Shown: piece by piece, positions 1 through 25,806 of the stretch
Layout: every line of letters begins with the position of its first letter
How positions within the stretch are numbered: the first letter of the stretch is position 1
From: Bugula neritina
Lineage: Eukaryota; Bryozoa; Gymnolaemata; Cheilostomatida; Bugulidae
Direction: 5' to 3'
DNA: 64,000 bases
Assembly: GCA_964035545.1 (NCBI GenBank)
Contig: OZ037765.1
Location: 31,502,504-31,566,503, forward strand
Notes under the pieces: model-generated
The model's input: only the letters and a program-made list of their open reading frames with translations
Database searches by the model: none
Told to the model about the DNA's origin: nothing
Position numbers and translations under genes: made by a program

Positions 1-41
1 TTTATATATAGGATATACTTATATAAAGAAGATATACTTAC

Positions 42-2852
42 AGTCGATGATTTGAAAGAAAGTGAGGAAAGGCCACTCACACTCCAGCCCCTCAAACATC
101 TAAAAATAGAACATGGCAGCTAAATACCGTCTCACAACTTTTATACAGGATGTAGATGGCAGCATTGACAAGGATAAACAAACAATAGGTATACAAGATG
201 CTGCCTGTACCACCCTACCTGGAGGTTAGCTGACTCCTGGTAGAACTGAGCATTCTTATCCTCCAGCACTGTACCATAACCATCTCTGAGGTAGCGTTTG
301 AACCCGTAACGACCCTTCAGGCTCTGAACTATAGTAAGGAGTGTCTGCTTCTTCAGATGGGCATCATGGGTGGCGAAAAATGGCCATGAGAGAACCGGCA
401 GTAAGGCGGCATCAGTTGGCTGTGAACAGGTGTGATGTCATAGTATACATGTGTGATGTCATAGTACACAGGTGTGATGTCATAGTATACAGGTGTGATG
501 TCATAGTATACAGGTGTGATGTCATAGTATACAGGTGTGATGTCATAGTACACAAGTGTGATGTCATTGAACACAAATATGATGTCATAGCATACAGGTG
601 TGATGTCAGAGTATACATATGTGATGTCATAGTATACAGGTGTGATGTCATGGTACACAAGTGTGATGTCATAGTATACAAGTGTGATGTCATCGTATAC
701 ACACCTTAGAACTAGACTCTCTAGGAAGCAGCTGCTCAAACACGGCTTTATTTCTTATATGTGCATCAATGTCAATATAAACCACAGTCCAGGAGGCTCC
801 ATGTTCTCCAAACAAATTGAAACCATTAACAGCTTCCATGGCTGCTTTGGCCATCCCAACGTTGCTAAAATTACAGCTTGGAATAGTCAATGAGAGGCTT
901 AGACAGATCTCTATGTCATTATATCAACAAGGTAGAAGATTAACTACACAACATCATAAAATAATCTTTGAAAAACCTAAAAGTATTTTTAACGATTGCT
1001 TCACTGAACACAAAATAAATGTTTTTTTCTAAAAATTGCAAAAATTTCTGAAACTTGAAATTTCATATTTCTCACCTGGCATTTAACTCTGGAGTTCCTG
1101 TATTATACTTACTTCCTCTTTCCCACATTCCATAGTCAGCAATTCTGTAAGCTCTTTCAATACAGTAGATGAGATTCTGAACAAACTCTACCTCATCGCT
1201 TGTGTATATTATCTAAAACATGAATGAAACTCAACAAACCAAAAAAAGCTTAAAATAGTTCTGCAACATCACAACATCAATGACTTGTCAAAAAACATTT
1301 CGCTGTTAGTTACTTCTATCTTAGCAACAATAGTTTATCCACACTACAGCTCCAATTGTTCACTACTACTATTGAGTAGTACGTTTATTGTGTTATGTCA
1401 TAGCTATTTGATCTCAGACTGTTACAAACCATGTGTTCCGTATGTTGAAAACAAATTCGTGTGTTTAGACTCAAATAACTTTCATTGATTGTTGAGTGAC
1501 CAAGTTATTTGACTTCCGAAAATGGGCAGTACTAGTTATAATATATTAGTATCAAACCTGTATATATAAAATACTAAGTATTAAAGAAATTGACTAACTT
1601 CTATGACTAAACACTACAGACCCCGTACTAGCTATAGAACACTCAGTATCCAACCTGTAGACCGGATGATATCATCTGTACGAGGGAGAGGAGAAAGAGA
1701 CTAATACAGTCAAGTTGCAGATGAGGGTAGCCATCATCTTTCAATGCTTGTCCTGTCACAATGTCAAACTTAACATGTAAGGAATTTTCCGGAATCTGCT
1801 CGGCAAGGAATTTCTTCATCTACACAATAAGATATCTCCAGTATTGTGGAGATTAAAGGAGACTGGAGCTAACTTAGCTTTAGAGATATGCTAGTGTGCC
1901 TTTAAATTATTGAATCTGCTATTTAGACTCGAGAAAAATTTCCATTAAAAAAACTTACATCTATTTAGGGCAGCGGATTTTACTACAGATTATTATGATT
2001 TAGTAGTAAAAGTTATAAGCCTTTACATATTTTAGTCAAAGTTTTCTGCAGTAAAGGTAAATATATTTCATAATAGAAATATAATACCTTTGTAACAGCA
2101 CTTGGCTAGCCAATTATAACAAGTGTTAGAAAAACTAGATAGACATAACTGCTATAATCGGCTCTCAACAATAACCCAAGACTCTGTATTGCCGGTGCAC
2201 AATTTCAAGTTAACAAATAGCCCCAGTAACAAAAATAGCTTCTTGTTACAAAAGAAGATCGTACAAGCAGAAAAACTTCATACATAATGACATATCTAAA
2301 AAAACTGCTTGCTCATAGTCTGCTGCAGAATTTGCCATTGTGAAACACAGCAAAAGGCCTTGCATTGTATACGTGAGATATTAGATCTAAGGCTTAGTTT
2401 TCACGCATGTCAAGGTCACAATATGTATTGTGTTATTTTTCACAGCTTTTATTACTAAACCACACCTGAGGTATCTGAAACATCCAGCAACTAAGAACGC
2501 CTCTCATGGTTTTAACAGCAGTTTGACCGAGGAGGTAGGTGCGGCCATAGTCTGCGCAGTGCAGTCTCTTGTACGCCAGGTGGAGAGACCAAATGCTAAG
2601 TGCACAGTATATAGACACTCTGACATCACCGACTTTAGAGTTGTCTTCTCCATACACAGGAAACAGCCCAGTTGTTGGGCTCTGAAATCTGAGGACTGTC
2701 TGGGATACTAAAAATAGTATGTATCAGACTTTACTAAAAATGTGTAGTTCAGATATTTTAGCATTAAATATAATGATCATAAAGGCATTCTTACTAGTGT
2801 TGTAATATGTCAGAAGCTTTTCTTGTTTCTTTTCTGTGTCTGAAGCTGCCAT
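42..2852 (-). CDS. PHKB: Phosphorylase kinase regulatory subunit beta, N-terminal part (runs off left edge)
   Basis: Large scaffold/regulatory subunit of glycogen phosphorylase kinase, a cytosolic calcium/calmodulin-responsive complex that activates glycogen phosphorylase. Exons seen on the minus strand, all in phase: 2795-2852, 2466-2707, 1655-1819, 1076-1212, 705-864, 219-419, 42-99. They give about 340 residues of the N-terminal glucoamylase-like (GH15-related) region. Visible motifs are [43 protein letters not shown] and [13 protein letters not shown]. The FNLFG..ASW and LLPRES segments resemble the beta more than the alpha subunit. The start is the first ATG in the 2795-2871 exon; the reading frame stays open to the putative acceptor at 2872, so a further upstream coding exon is possible. 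The intron 420-704 is almost wholly minisatellite. The C-terminal two thirds lie outside the window. Family certain; beta versus alpha inferred from remembered family sequences. Confidence 0.9.
429..702. repeat. 21-bp minisatellite filling a PHKB intron
   Basis: About 13 copies of a 21-bp unit (core TGTGATGTCATAGTATACAG on the plus strand) occupy nearly all of the 285-bp intron between the PHKB exons 219-419 and 705-864. Copies vary by single bases. The unit holds the near-palindrome TGATGTCA, similar to a CRE-type site. All frames are largely open, which produces long spurious reading frames on both strands. Confidence 0.93.
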
Positions 2853-2871
2853 AATTGCCTGTTCAACTGAA

Positions 2872-5405
2872 CTACAAAATGCACCAAGAGCTACAGCAAA
2901 CATAAAACATCATTTAAGAATAAAGATAATGTTAACAGCTGATCTGCTAACATTCAACACAATTGGAAGGGTGACAAAAAATATTTCAACAATATTTAGA
3001 CGTATTATAGGCACTGCATAATATTAATTAGCAACAAATATTTTGAGATGTTCTAGTAACCAGTTATTAGTTCAACGTCTTTATTTACAGCAAATTATTT
3101 AATGGACTAACAGTGGTCATGTGTTTAAAAACTCTAAAATAAATTCTACTGCATACAACTTTTTTGCCATCTAAGTTTATATTATACTTATAGTCTATAG
3201 AATATTATTATTAATAATAAATGTAGAGATGCTTTCAATCTCAAGCTGAAGCTTAAGATATGAATACTAATAGCTGCAAGTTGAAGTAGGACAAGTTTTG
3301 ATTTTCATAATGATAATAAGATTTTTATTTAGATATTTACTACTATTTGTTACTTGTTAGTTAAACTAACAAAATTAAATTGAAAATAAAAATATTTTAA
3401 TCTATCATCCAATCATATGTATAATGTATTAATACTAATGTACTTCACTATTAATATTAGTAATAGGAATCACTATTAGTATTACTATTAGTAAAAGTAA
3501 AGCCTAAATGGTTTACACTTACACTTACTATAGAGATACTCATAGTGATAGTCATACTCATAGTTATAGTATAAGTAAATCATCACCATGGCAATGTAAT
3601 TTTATAAAGAAATATCCTATCACCTTTATTTAGGCTTACCATGATCAATTTTTATTGCGTCTATATTTTCATTTTCCAAGTTTTTTAAAGGCTATTAATG
3701 TTATAATAATTAGTTATTACTATTAGTATTAATATTATAATTATTATTCAAGTTTGTAAATGTAATCAAAGTTTCTCATTTTGCGGATTATGACTTGAAA
3801 TATTTTAGCTCCTGCCTTATGGTATGTAGATCAAAATAAATTATTTTATTATTTAAATTTTTTTAATTTGTTTAATTTTATTAACATAATTTTTAATTTT
3901 ATTATAAAAGACTATTTAATTTGTGCAATATTTAATTTGGTAGTAAGTTTTGTAGATTTAGTTTATTGATTAAAAATTTTCCGCCCATGATTTAGCAGAC
4001 GATGATGGGAAGTCACAGGCGTTTCCTTTTTCTCTGTTCTCCGATCTTGTTCTCTTGTCAATCAATAAGTAAAAGATACAAGAAAATAGTGTACTTCTAA
4101 TTGCTTTAATTTTTGCGGCTGACGAAAGTATGTGGTTGTCCATTACTTGCTCTTTTAATTAGTGCATTATCAAAATTTATTGATCAATTTTAAATATTGA
4201 AAGTAAATTTAATTCTAAGACTGTAAGAGCAAGCCTAAGGCTAATGTCATTAATTTTAAATTTAATATTATCATTATGATTATGTTAATCTTAATAAAAT
4301 TAAATATAATACTATTGTTACTTATAATATTATTATCAAAGAATTATTATTTATAAATATATTTATACAATGATAGTATTAATTAGTTCAATTACTTGTT
4401 TAAGTATAACTAACTTTAACAGTAACTGTAAGTGTAGCACTAACACTAAGTCTAACGATGACACGGAGCTCAGAGTTGTTAGCAATATATACATAGTTAA
4501 TGTTATATTCATAATAATAAATTTAATACTAATCGTAACAATAAATTTAATAGTAATAGTAACACTAGTAGTAGTTCACTAGTTGTAAAAGTACAAACAA
4601 ATAAGCTATTTACTATACTTTTACTTGTAGCTTACCTGCGTAGTTAATATTAATAATAATATAGCAAAACTTCATAAGCAAAAATGTAGCACAGAAACCG
4701 AAAGTGTACACAAAAAAGTGCACCAAAAATAAAAATTAACACAATGATAAACACAAGGAGGAAAAACATTAAAGAAGAAAAAAATATAATTACTAATTAG
4801 TAAATATCCTAAACTGAATAATGAAATACTACTAATTTTACAATAAGTTTTACTAATGTACTATTAATAGTTGTACTACCATAATTGTTTTTAATCAAAT
4901 CCAAATGATTTTCTTTCTAATGAGTAATAGCATTTAATTTAATATTAAAATGATATTGAAAATATAAAGTTGATTAACAATTGCAAATTTTATTTTCTAA
5001 CTAAGCTTACTTTTAGGCAGTATAGCACTGATGGCAATAGCATATTGATATTAATTCTTAAACTATAGTACTATATAATTTCTTCATGATTGTAGTTCAA
5101 GAAAAAACATACTTTTAAAAAAATAAAGTTTGCATTATGTGTTGCCTATTGCTCAATCTGGAGAATTTTTTGGAGAATTTTGGTAATGGGTAAAGGATTA
5201 GACACTTTTGATATGTTAACATATACTATTTTATAGATGTGTACTATCCAGATCAATTATTATTATACTGGTTTTAGGTTTACTGTATTCAATATGGGCA
5301 TATTTTTTAAGTTTGTATATTAAAATAATTTGTTTATGTTGTTAAGTATTGTTAATAAGTTGCTATAAATTGTTTTACATAATGTGGTTTAATATTTGAA
5401 GAGAC
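2872..5405. other. Divergent intergenic region between PHKB and FBXO47
   Basis: AT-rich sequence between two genes facing away from each other. No convincing exon was seen. Between about 3410 and 3760 and again between about 4250 and 4580 it holds degenerate runs of trinucleotide-like words (TTAGTA, AATACT) of the same flavour as tracts near 28, 54 and 62.5 kb. Promoters of both neighbours presumably lie here, but no TATA or initiator can be singled out in this base composition. Confidence 0.5.
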
Positions 5406-8400
5406 ATGGATATTCTGCTTAAAGTGAATGTACGTAAAAGGCGTTCTCAGAGACTTGGCCATAAATGTCCACTGTCACCAAAGAAGGAATGCTTGCAGTC
5501 AACACTGTTAGGAAACTTTGCTTGGCTTCCCATTGAAATTATGCACACTTTGTTTTCGTATCTTAATGGTGGGTTTATTATGGTATAATTATTATTGTGT
5601 TATGTTTCTTAATCAAGTTTTTTGTGGACATGTGTTGCAAAGTTTTCTCTTGTTTTCAAACATTTTGAAAGCATACAGCATTGTGCTTTGTAGTGGTTGA
5701 TTTGAGTGTGCTAGCTTTGACATCAAAATACTTTTGTGAGTTCATCGAAGAATATAGATTTACAAAACGTGGAAAACAAAAGTTTCTGTTGGATCTTGAT
5801 GTTCACTCAATAGAAAGAACTGAGGGCTGGCCTACAGACACAATTCACTCATTCTTCAGATTAGGTGTGTGACATGTTAATGCTCATTACCAATGCTTCA
5901 TAGACAACTATATTTGTTTCTGCTTTTCTGTGATGTCAAAAGGTCTATCCTATCTATATGTATCTATGTCTATGAATGTATGATTTCATGTATAGATGAT
6001 CTGACTAATAATAGTGTTTTTTTAATGCTTAAAATTGTCTAAAATTTTGTGTGTTGTAGGATTGTATGCTAAAAGAACTTCATTCCTCAAATCTACTTCC
6101 AAAAGATTAAAGCATGTCAGCCAATACTTGAATGAAGTATGTACATGTTTTTTAGTATGGGCTGTGTGTTTAGTATAGGTTTAGTGTGCATTTAGTAATA
6201 ATGCCTTTAAACTGAAATATCAGTAAAATTAGTGTAAAAGAATAAACAGGTCAAACTAGTATCAAAATATAAATTCCAACAGAATTTAACAGACCAAGTA
6301 AATTGTTCTGTAGAAGCTGATATGCTCAGAGAAGTGTGGAGATGGTAGGAAGTGTATCAGCTTCTACTGTTATGGCACTTTTCTGCATACACTGATAGCA
6401 GGCTGGGATGATTTAGAGTGCCTTCGAGTCTTGGAATTTGTACAGCAAAATAGTCCAATCAACAGACACGTTACTAAAATACTAGCTACAAATTCAGGTA
6501 TGTTATTGCAGCTGCTTACATATGCATGCATAATGTAAAGTCCATCAGTAAATGTAAGAAATGCTACTGTCTGTCTATTATAACCTTCAAGTCATCAGCT
6601 AATGAACTCGCACAGTTGAATATGTAAATATATAACATATAGTATTCCTTTTAACTAGGATGGGTTTACTTGAAATGATTTTTATTATAGCATGAAGTTG
6701 CTTGAAAAACATGTTATGATTGTGGAACTGTGACTTGTTATTGCTGTGAATTATTTATGTTGTACGTATAAGGAAGATGACAGCAATATTGTATCAATTA
6801 TTTCATCATTTTTTTTAACTCTTATTATTCATTATTAATAAAATATGTAGAATAATTTTCAAAAAATAATGAGAGAGCCATGACCTAGTGGGGAAAGAAC
6901 TCATACACCTGATGCTAGGTTGGGGCTCAAAGTCTGACAAGACTAGTGATGATTTCAGAAAATACATTTAGTCACAGATTTCGCTGCTTTAAAAATTTAC
7001 TGGTTTTCACTAAAGTAGATACATTTATAGACACATTACAATGGGCTTATTGTTGGCTTAAATATAGACGTTAGTTGTTTATTTCAATGCATGAATTTCT
7101 ACGTTTCAAGTCCCTATTTCATATGAATTTTCAGCAGCAGAATCGATTTCTATTTTAATAGTTTACATGGCACTTTTACCATTTTTCTTTCAAAAAATTT
7201 AAACTTTTATGACAAAATTTTTAGTTACAATATTAAAAACTGCGCCCCTCAATAAATGAGAAAATCTGAAAATTATTATGTAACATTGCACCAGCTTTTG
7301 CAAAATAAAAACTTAAGTTCCCTTTTACTGCTTTGAATCCTTATTTCAACTCCTACTTTGGATAAATTTAATAAACTTCCTCCATGAATTAAAACTATAG
7401 GACATGGAAAGACATAGGCATTCAAGTTTCCTGCATTTTAAGCAATCATGAAATGTTACAAATATGTGTGACACAAATCTTGTGTAGGGCTTAAAGATAT
7501 CCCAAATGTGTTCTATCCAGCATTGCATGTATACATGCGTATATAATATATAGTATATATGTACTATTGCAAAACAACCTTACACATTAATTAGTAGAGG
7601 TAAGGGGGCCTTCAGCAATAGTACTGTACACATGTACATACATATGAATTCGTAAATACAATATTATGTTTATAAGCCTGTGTGCATGTGCTGCCCAACT
7701 ACGAAATAAGTGCATGCTTATGAATGTCTTATCATGTATTTTAGGCATATATCCTCATCTGGAGGTGTATGTCAGATGTTTCTACAGAAGAGCTTTCATA
7801 GATGTCCTTCGCAAGAAAGAGGATAAAGCTTTCTGGCTCAGCACCATACTTAAACCTTATCCAATGATACATCAAGCTAGACTCCTGCAAATATTGTTCT
7901 TGCCTAAAACCTCATGTACGCCTGTTAAACATTCACTCTTTATAGTCTGCTATTCTTTAACCATCAGTTTTAATAACTTGAATGATTTACTTACTGTGCT
8001 GCTATATATTGCTATAAAATGCAATGGTTTTTTTGTTTAGTCCAGAAATTTCAGCACCCAAGTTTTTTTACACACTATGTTATCATTACAGTTGGTGTGA
8101 ATTTCAATGCAGCCATATATGAAAGGTTCACAAATTCAGCACTTGCAGATCTAGGCAATGCCTTTCAGTTGCTCTTTGAGTACGCCAAATGGAGCGACGA
8201 TAACATCATCAGTGTATTTGACGAAACCATAGGTTTGTAACGATTTAGTGGTTGCGTATAGTGAATGTTTTATGTTAAGAGTTGTGTTCACATTTTGCTG
8301 TATGTATTGTTTTTTCCAAGTAGGTGCTCATATATCTGTATAACAAATACTTATTATTTTTTTTAAATGTGCATTTGATAAACAACTATTGGTTGCTTTC

Positions 8401-10068
8401 ATAACTTTAACTGTAATTCAGAAGTTTAAAAATTGCATACTTCAACTGAAATTATGCTGTGTTTTCACATTTGAGTTAAAAACAATAAAGAAGTCACAAG
8501 TGGCTTGGCTATGCTTGCTGTACTATACATTTTGTTGAAAACTATTACATTTACCAATTTAAAACATGCATGTATACCTTGAAGCAGCTTGTTACAGATG
8601 TGTTTCCAATAATACAATAACAATGCTCGTTTAGGTACACCAGCTTTGTGGAGTCCTCCCAACATCTCTGCTCTACTGCTCAACTGTAGCCCTATCATCA
8701 CTGAAAAAGTGCTCATCTCTAAGGCTATAAACAATCGCTTCTCTGAGATAGTCTGCATTTCACACCATCTTCTAGTGGTAAGAACTATATTAACTTGTCA
8801 TTTAATAGTATTCTGAACCCATTCACTTAGTGTATACAATATTTCATAGTAGCTGAGCTCTGCCAGCTCATTAGCTTTTACAATATATTTAAAATTGCAA
8901 ACCAGTATAATTACTACTCACAACTTTAATTTAAAAAGCATATAGTTAGATAAATTAAGTTTTTATGATTTTGGGTAGAATGTAATGTGTTAATAGAAGT
9001 AGCAGCTGTAAACTTAGTTGGTATATATGTATTAGTTTCATTTCTCCATAATTGCTAAAAGTGCGGTTATTGCTTTTTCACTCATGCAGTTGACTAATAA
9101 ATATTTGATGCAATGTGTAAATAGAAACACGTCCTTTCTTGTAATTTCAACAGGATCATCTAGTCATTCTTATTCCTATTGCTATAAGCATGGTTTGCGG
9201 AAAAGCCGACATACATAATCTCACTGCTACACAACTATTGAATATATACAATTTGGATTGCTGCAGGCTAGCATCAGGGCCACCCGCTCAATAAAACCAG
9301 CGTCAGACTGCATTTGGTCATTCATGGAGAAGTTGAACCCATCTGATAGGGTGTATTTGGCATCGCAACTCCTCCACAGTCTCAAAAATGCCCTGTTCGA
9401 CATGGTAGATATGGGTAAGCACCTTTAAATTCTGGCTTGCAGTTTTTTCCATGAATATTAATTTCTCTACAATAAGTGATTTTTGTAGCCATTATGTTTC
9501 ATTTTTATAGGATTATAAAAAGTGCTCTTCTGGAAGCTGGTTCATAATTTAAGCTGAACTATATTATGTTAATATATTATATTATATTTAAAATGTTGAA
9601 CACATATCTATAATATATTCAGCTATGTGTAAACTTTGTAAAAACTTTGGTTATAAAAATTAAGAAATAAAAATTACACGTTCTTCAACTCATTTATGAG
9701 ATGGTTTAACTATCCCTTATGCAACAAGCATTTACATGTGGTAACAGGGAGACAACTCTCAAGTGTCAGTCTGGCTTGTAAAAAACAGAGTAATCTGGGG
9801 TAACAGGGTATCAATCCACAATTGCATAGCTAGCCATGCGATGAGATAAAAAGAGTTTTACTATGCAGTATTATTTGATGAAGGTGTGGAACCCATCACA
9901 GAAGTAGAGGCAGCTTTGGAGGCCATCAGTCAATTCACGGAGAACATCCTCAACCTGGCTCTGGTTTCGCTCAAAGAAAACCGATTATCAAGCGGTCCTG
10001 GTATTCATGAAGTTAATAAGGACACTATCTCAAAGGAACCAGAATTTTCTCCAGCAGTTGAAGAATGA
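5406..10068 (+). CDS. FBXO47: F-box only protein 47-like
   Basis: Probable substrate-recognition subunit of an SCF ubiquitin ligase; FBXO47 is known for meiotic roles in animals. Nine exons in continuous phase: 5406-5568, 5694-5864, 6060-6136, 6314-6497, 7745-7915, 8092-8232, 8635-8777, 9267-9414, 9869-10068 (TGA). They encode about 465 residues, close to the roughly 450 of vertebrate FBXO47. The F-box spans the first junction: LPIEIMHTLFSYLN then VVDLSVLALTSKYFCEF, around residues 38-70. Later conserved blocks are ISFYCYGTFLHTLIAGWDDL, FWLSTILKPYPMIHQARLL and LLFEYAKWSDDNIISVFDE. The start is the first ATG before the F-box. Exon 6 could begin earlier, after the TTTAG at 8040, but the acceptor at 8091 fits the family better. 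The last exon's acceptor at 9868 is chosen by consensus. It converges on STK38. Confidence 0.88.
6884..6960 (+). repeat. Old tRNA-related SINE-like fragment in FBXO47 intron 4
   Basis: A stretch in the 1.2-kb intron 6498-7744 reads like a tRNA-derived head: a CCTAGTGGGGAAAGAACTC A-box-like part followed by a GGTTGGGGCTC B-box-like part. It resembles the clearer SINE copies at 38559, 42101 and 52789 but is more degenerate. No tail or target duplication was recognised. Confidence 0.3.
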
Positions 10069-10755
10069 GTTGACCACCATTTATTGATCTCTTTATGCCA
10101 ATTGATACTATTTTTACTCTCAGGTGATGTATAAAATGCATAGCCTCACAGAATTTGTTGACTTACAAGTTGTTTGTTGGTTTGTTATTTTTTATTCTTA
10201 GTAGCCTATTTGAGTGTTTTAAAACATTGATGGTGTTATATTATCGCTCAGGCATCGGTGCACAACAAATCATAACTAGCAGCAAGTATTAATTTTTAAG
10301 TAAAAGTTTTATTCAACAAAATAAATATTTAAACAACTTTAAAATTGCCTGGATATGCACAATATAATATGAACTTCTAGATTTGAAATATCTATCAGCA
10401 TTATATATAAGAAAATTAAAATCTTGGCAATCACACCAGAAAATTGTGACTGTGCAAATGAACAATAACGGGACTGCTAATTTATCAATATACAATATCT
10501 TGGTATTAGGATGAAGAAAAGGCGTGGGGATGACCGTGAGATTCCTTGAATAGTAAGGTTAATGCAGTAAATTCTAGTTGTCTAGCGAAGACATGTCTAA
10601 TAAAATGCAGCCTATGGATAAATGCAAGTCATGATTGGTGAGATAACTTTGAATAATTAGAATAAAGATTTTAATCGTAGCAGTCACGATAATTAAATTA
10701 AATAAAATATGGTTGCTTGGCTGACAAGGAGCTCAACCATTCAACAATCTCATCA
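10069..10755. other. Convergent 3' region of FBXO47 and STK38
   Basis: The two genes end 687 bp apart on opposite strands. AATAAA-like signals for the plus strand occur near 10318, and the complementary TTTATT for the minus strand near 10311, so the two 3' UTRs probably meet or overlap. No other coding signal was seen. Confidence 0.5.
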
Positions 10756-24179
<13,424 letters not shown>

Positions 24180-25759
24180 TACAATCACCTTTGACGATGA
24201 CTTCTGGTAAGATAGGCAGCATAATGTTTATTATATAACTATATAATATAGTATTAGGTTTTATAGCATATTATGCAGTGTGCCCCATAGGCAATGCTGA
24301 CTTTTGTTCACAGTAACAATGTGCAATAGTAGGTTATATTGATCCTAAAAAGCATCAAAAACATTTATCCTGGCAGCATTAGGAATCTAATGACATTCTA
24401 TTATTAGAAGAATTATTAATAGAAGTAGTAGGAAAGATACAGTTTGTTTTGTTAGAATATTTAAACCAAAGTTTATTCAGTTTCCTGCTACTCATCCACT
24501 ACTAACCACAATATAAAAATGAATATTATGTATAATTAGTAGTTACTATGGAAATTCTTCCATATGTTTAGTCATAATGGAAGTTACTACACACTAGACA
24601 ACAAAGCACTAACATGACTAAATAATTATGCATTCTGTGTTGCATAACTGTTTAGGATGCCAAATACACGGACATTATGATGCCAGTTTCCGAAGCAACT
24701 TGAAACTTAGCATAAGCAACTTTTCTCAAACCACCATAACAAATTACCCACACTAGCCTCTGAGTCTAACCAAGTACTGTTGGCAAAGGAGAGCTTCTAC
24801 GAGAAGTGATATTTTATCACTAAACAATATAAAAACTTACTCAACAGAAAAAGTAAATACTGATACAACTTACATGTTTGTGAAACGTGGATCTAATAGT
24901 TTTGTGCATGATGATTGTATAAAATATTTACAGCTATTCACAGTATTAGGTTTACTCCATACAGTTATGACTATGACTAGCGCGAGTGCATGCTACTAGA
25001 GAAAATGTAGCTGGTATCCAGTTATGCCAAATTATAGAGCGAGATAGACTAATACTGAACAGCTGATCTGTCCTAACAACAGTAATGAAGTGGCATGATC
25101 ATTGCTAAAATAGCATGCACTTGCCGCTGGTAGGCACAGCGTGACGTAAACAAATGCGGTATAGCGAGTCGCGCATGTCTGTATTGACCTATGACCCCGT
25201 GCTAATCAAGCTCGCAGAAGATTAGCCAATAGAGCCGGGTTCCTATAGTAACGATAAGTGCAACACTGCTATTGTTTATAGCTCGTATCATATGTGGGCA
25301 ATAATTGCGGTGGTAAACATAGTTATGGTCATACTCACGCATCATCATAATTATGTTTACTTGTAATGGTTGTTGCAATAATAGTATATAGTTCTACATA
25401 AAGAATTGGCAATTATTACTTTTTTCGTAGATAAATCCTAGTAATGTCACATCCTAGGGATGTCACATCCTAGTAATGTCACGGTAACAATTTGCAGATA
25501 AAACAGCCAAAACAAAATATCACAATTTAAGACTTGACAGAATATCAATCCAATACACAAAACTGGATTCAATAATCGAACTTAATTTAATAGTAAAAAA
25601 ACTGATGAAATAGCAATAAAAACTAATGTTGATTTTAGTTTAGTGGATTATCAAATTTACAAACAAATTTGATTCAACTCCCAGTTGTTGGAAATGATTT
25701 AGAACTGTTCAGACAAGATTTTAATTTCATAATGAAAACTTGCAGTGGGGAAAGCTTAC

Positions 25760-25806
25760 CTTGGCGGAACTTCAGTTGGGCAGCTTGCACCTCAGTATTT
25801 CACCAC
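25760..25806 (-). other. Possible non-coding first exon of STK38
   Basis: On the minus strand a consensus donor, CCAAG followed by GTAAGC, lies at 25760. A potential acceptor (CTTACCAG) precedes the STK38 start codon by about 20-30 nt near 24200, so an untranslated leader exon joined to the ATG exon is plausible. Only splice consensus supports it. Confidence 0.3.
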
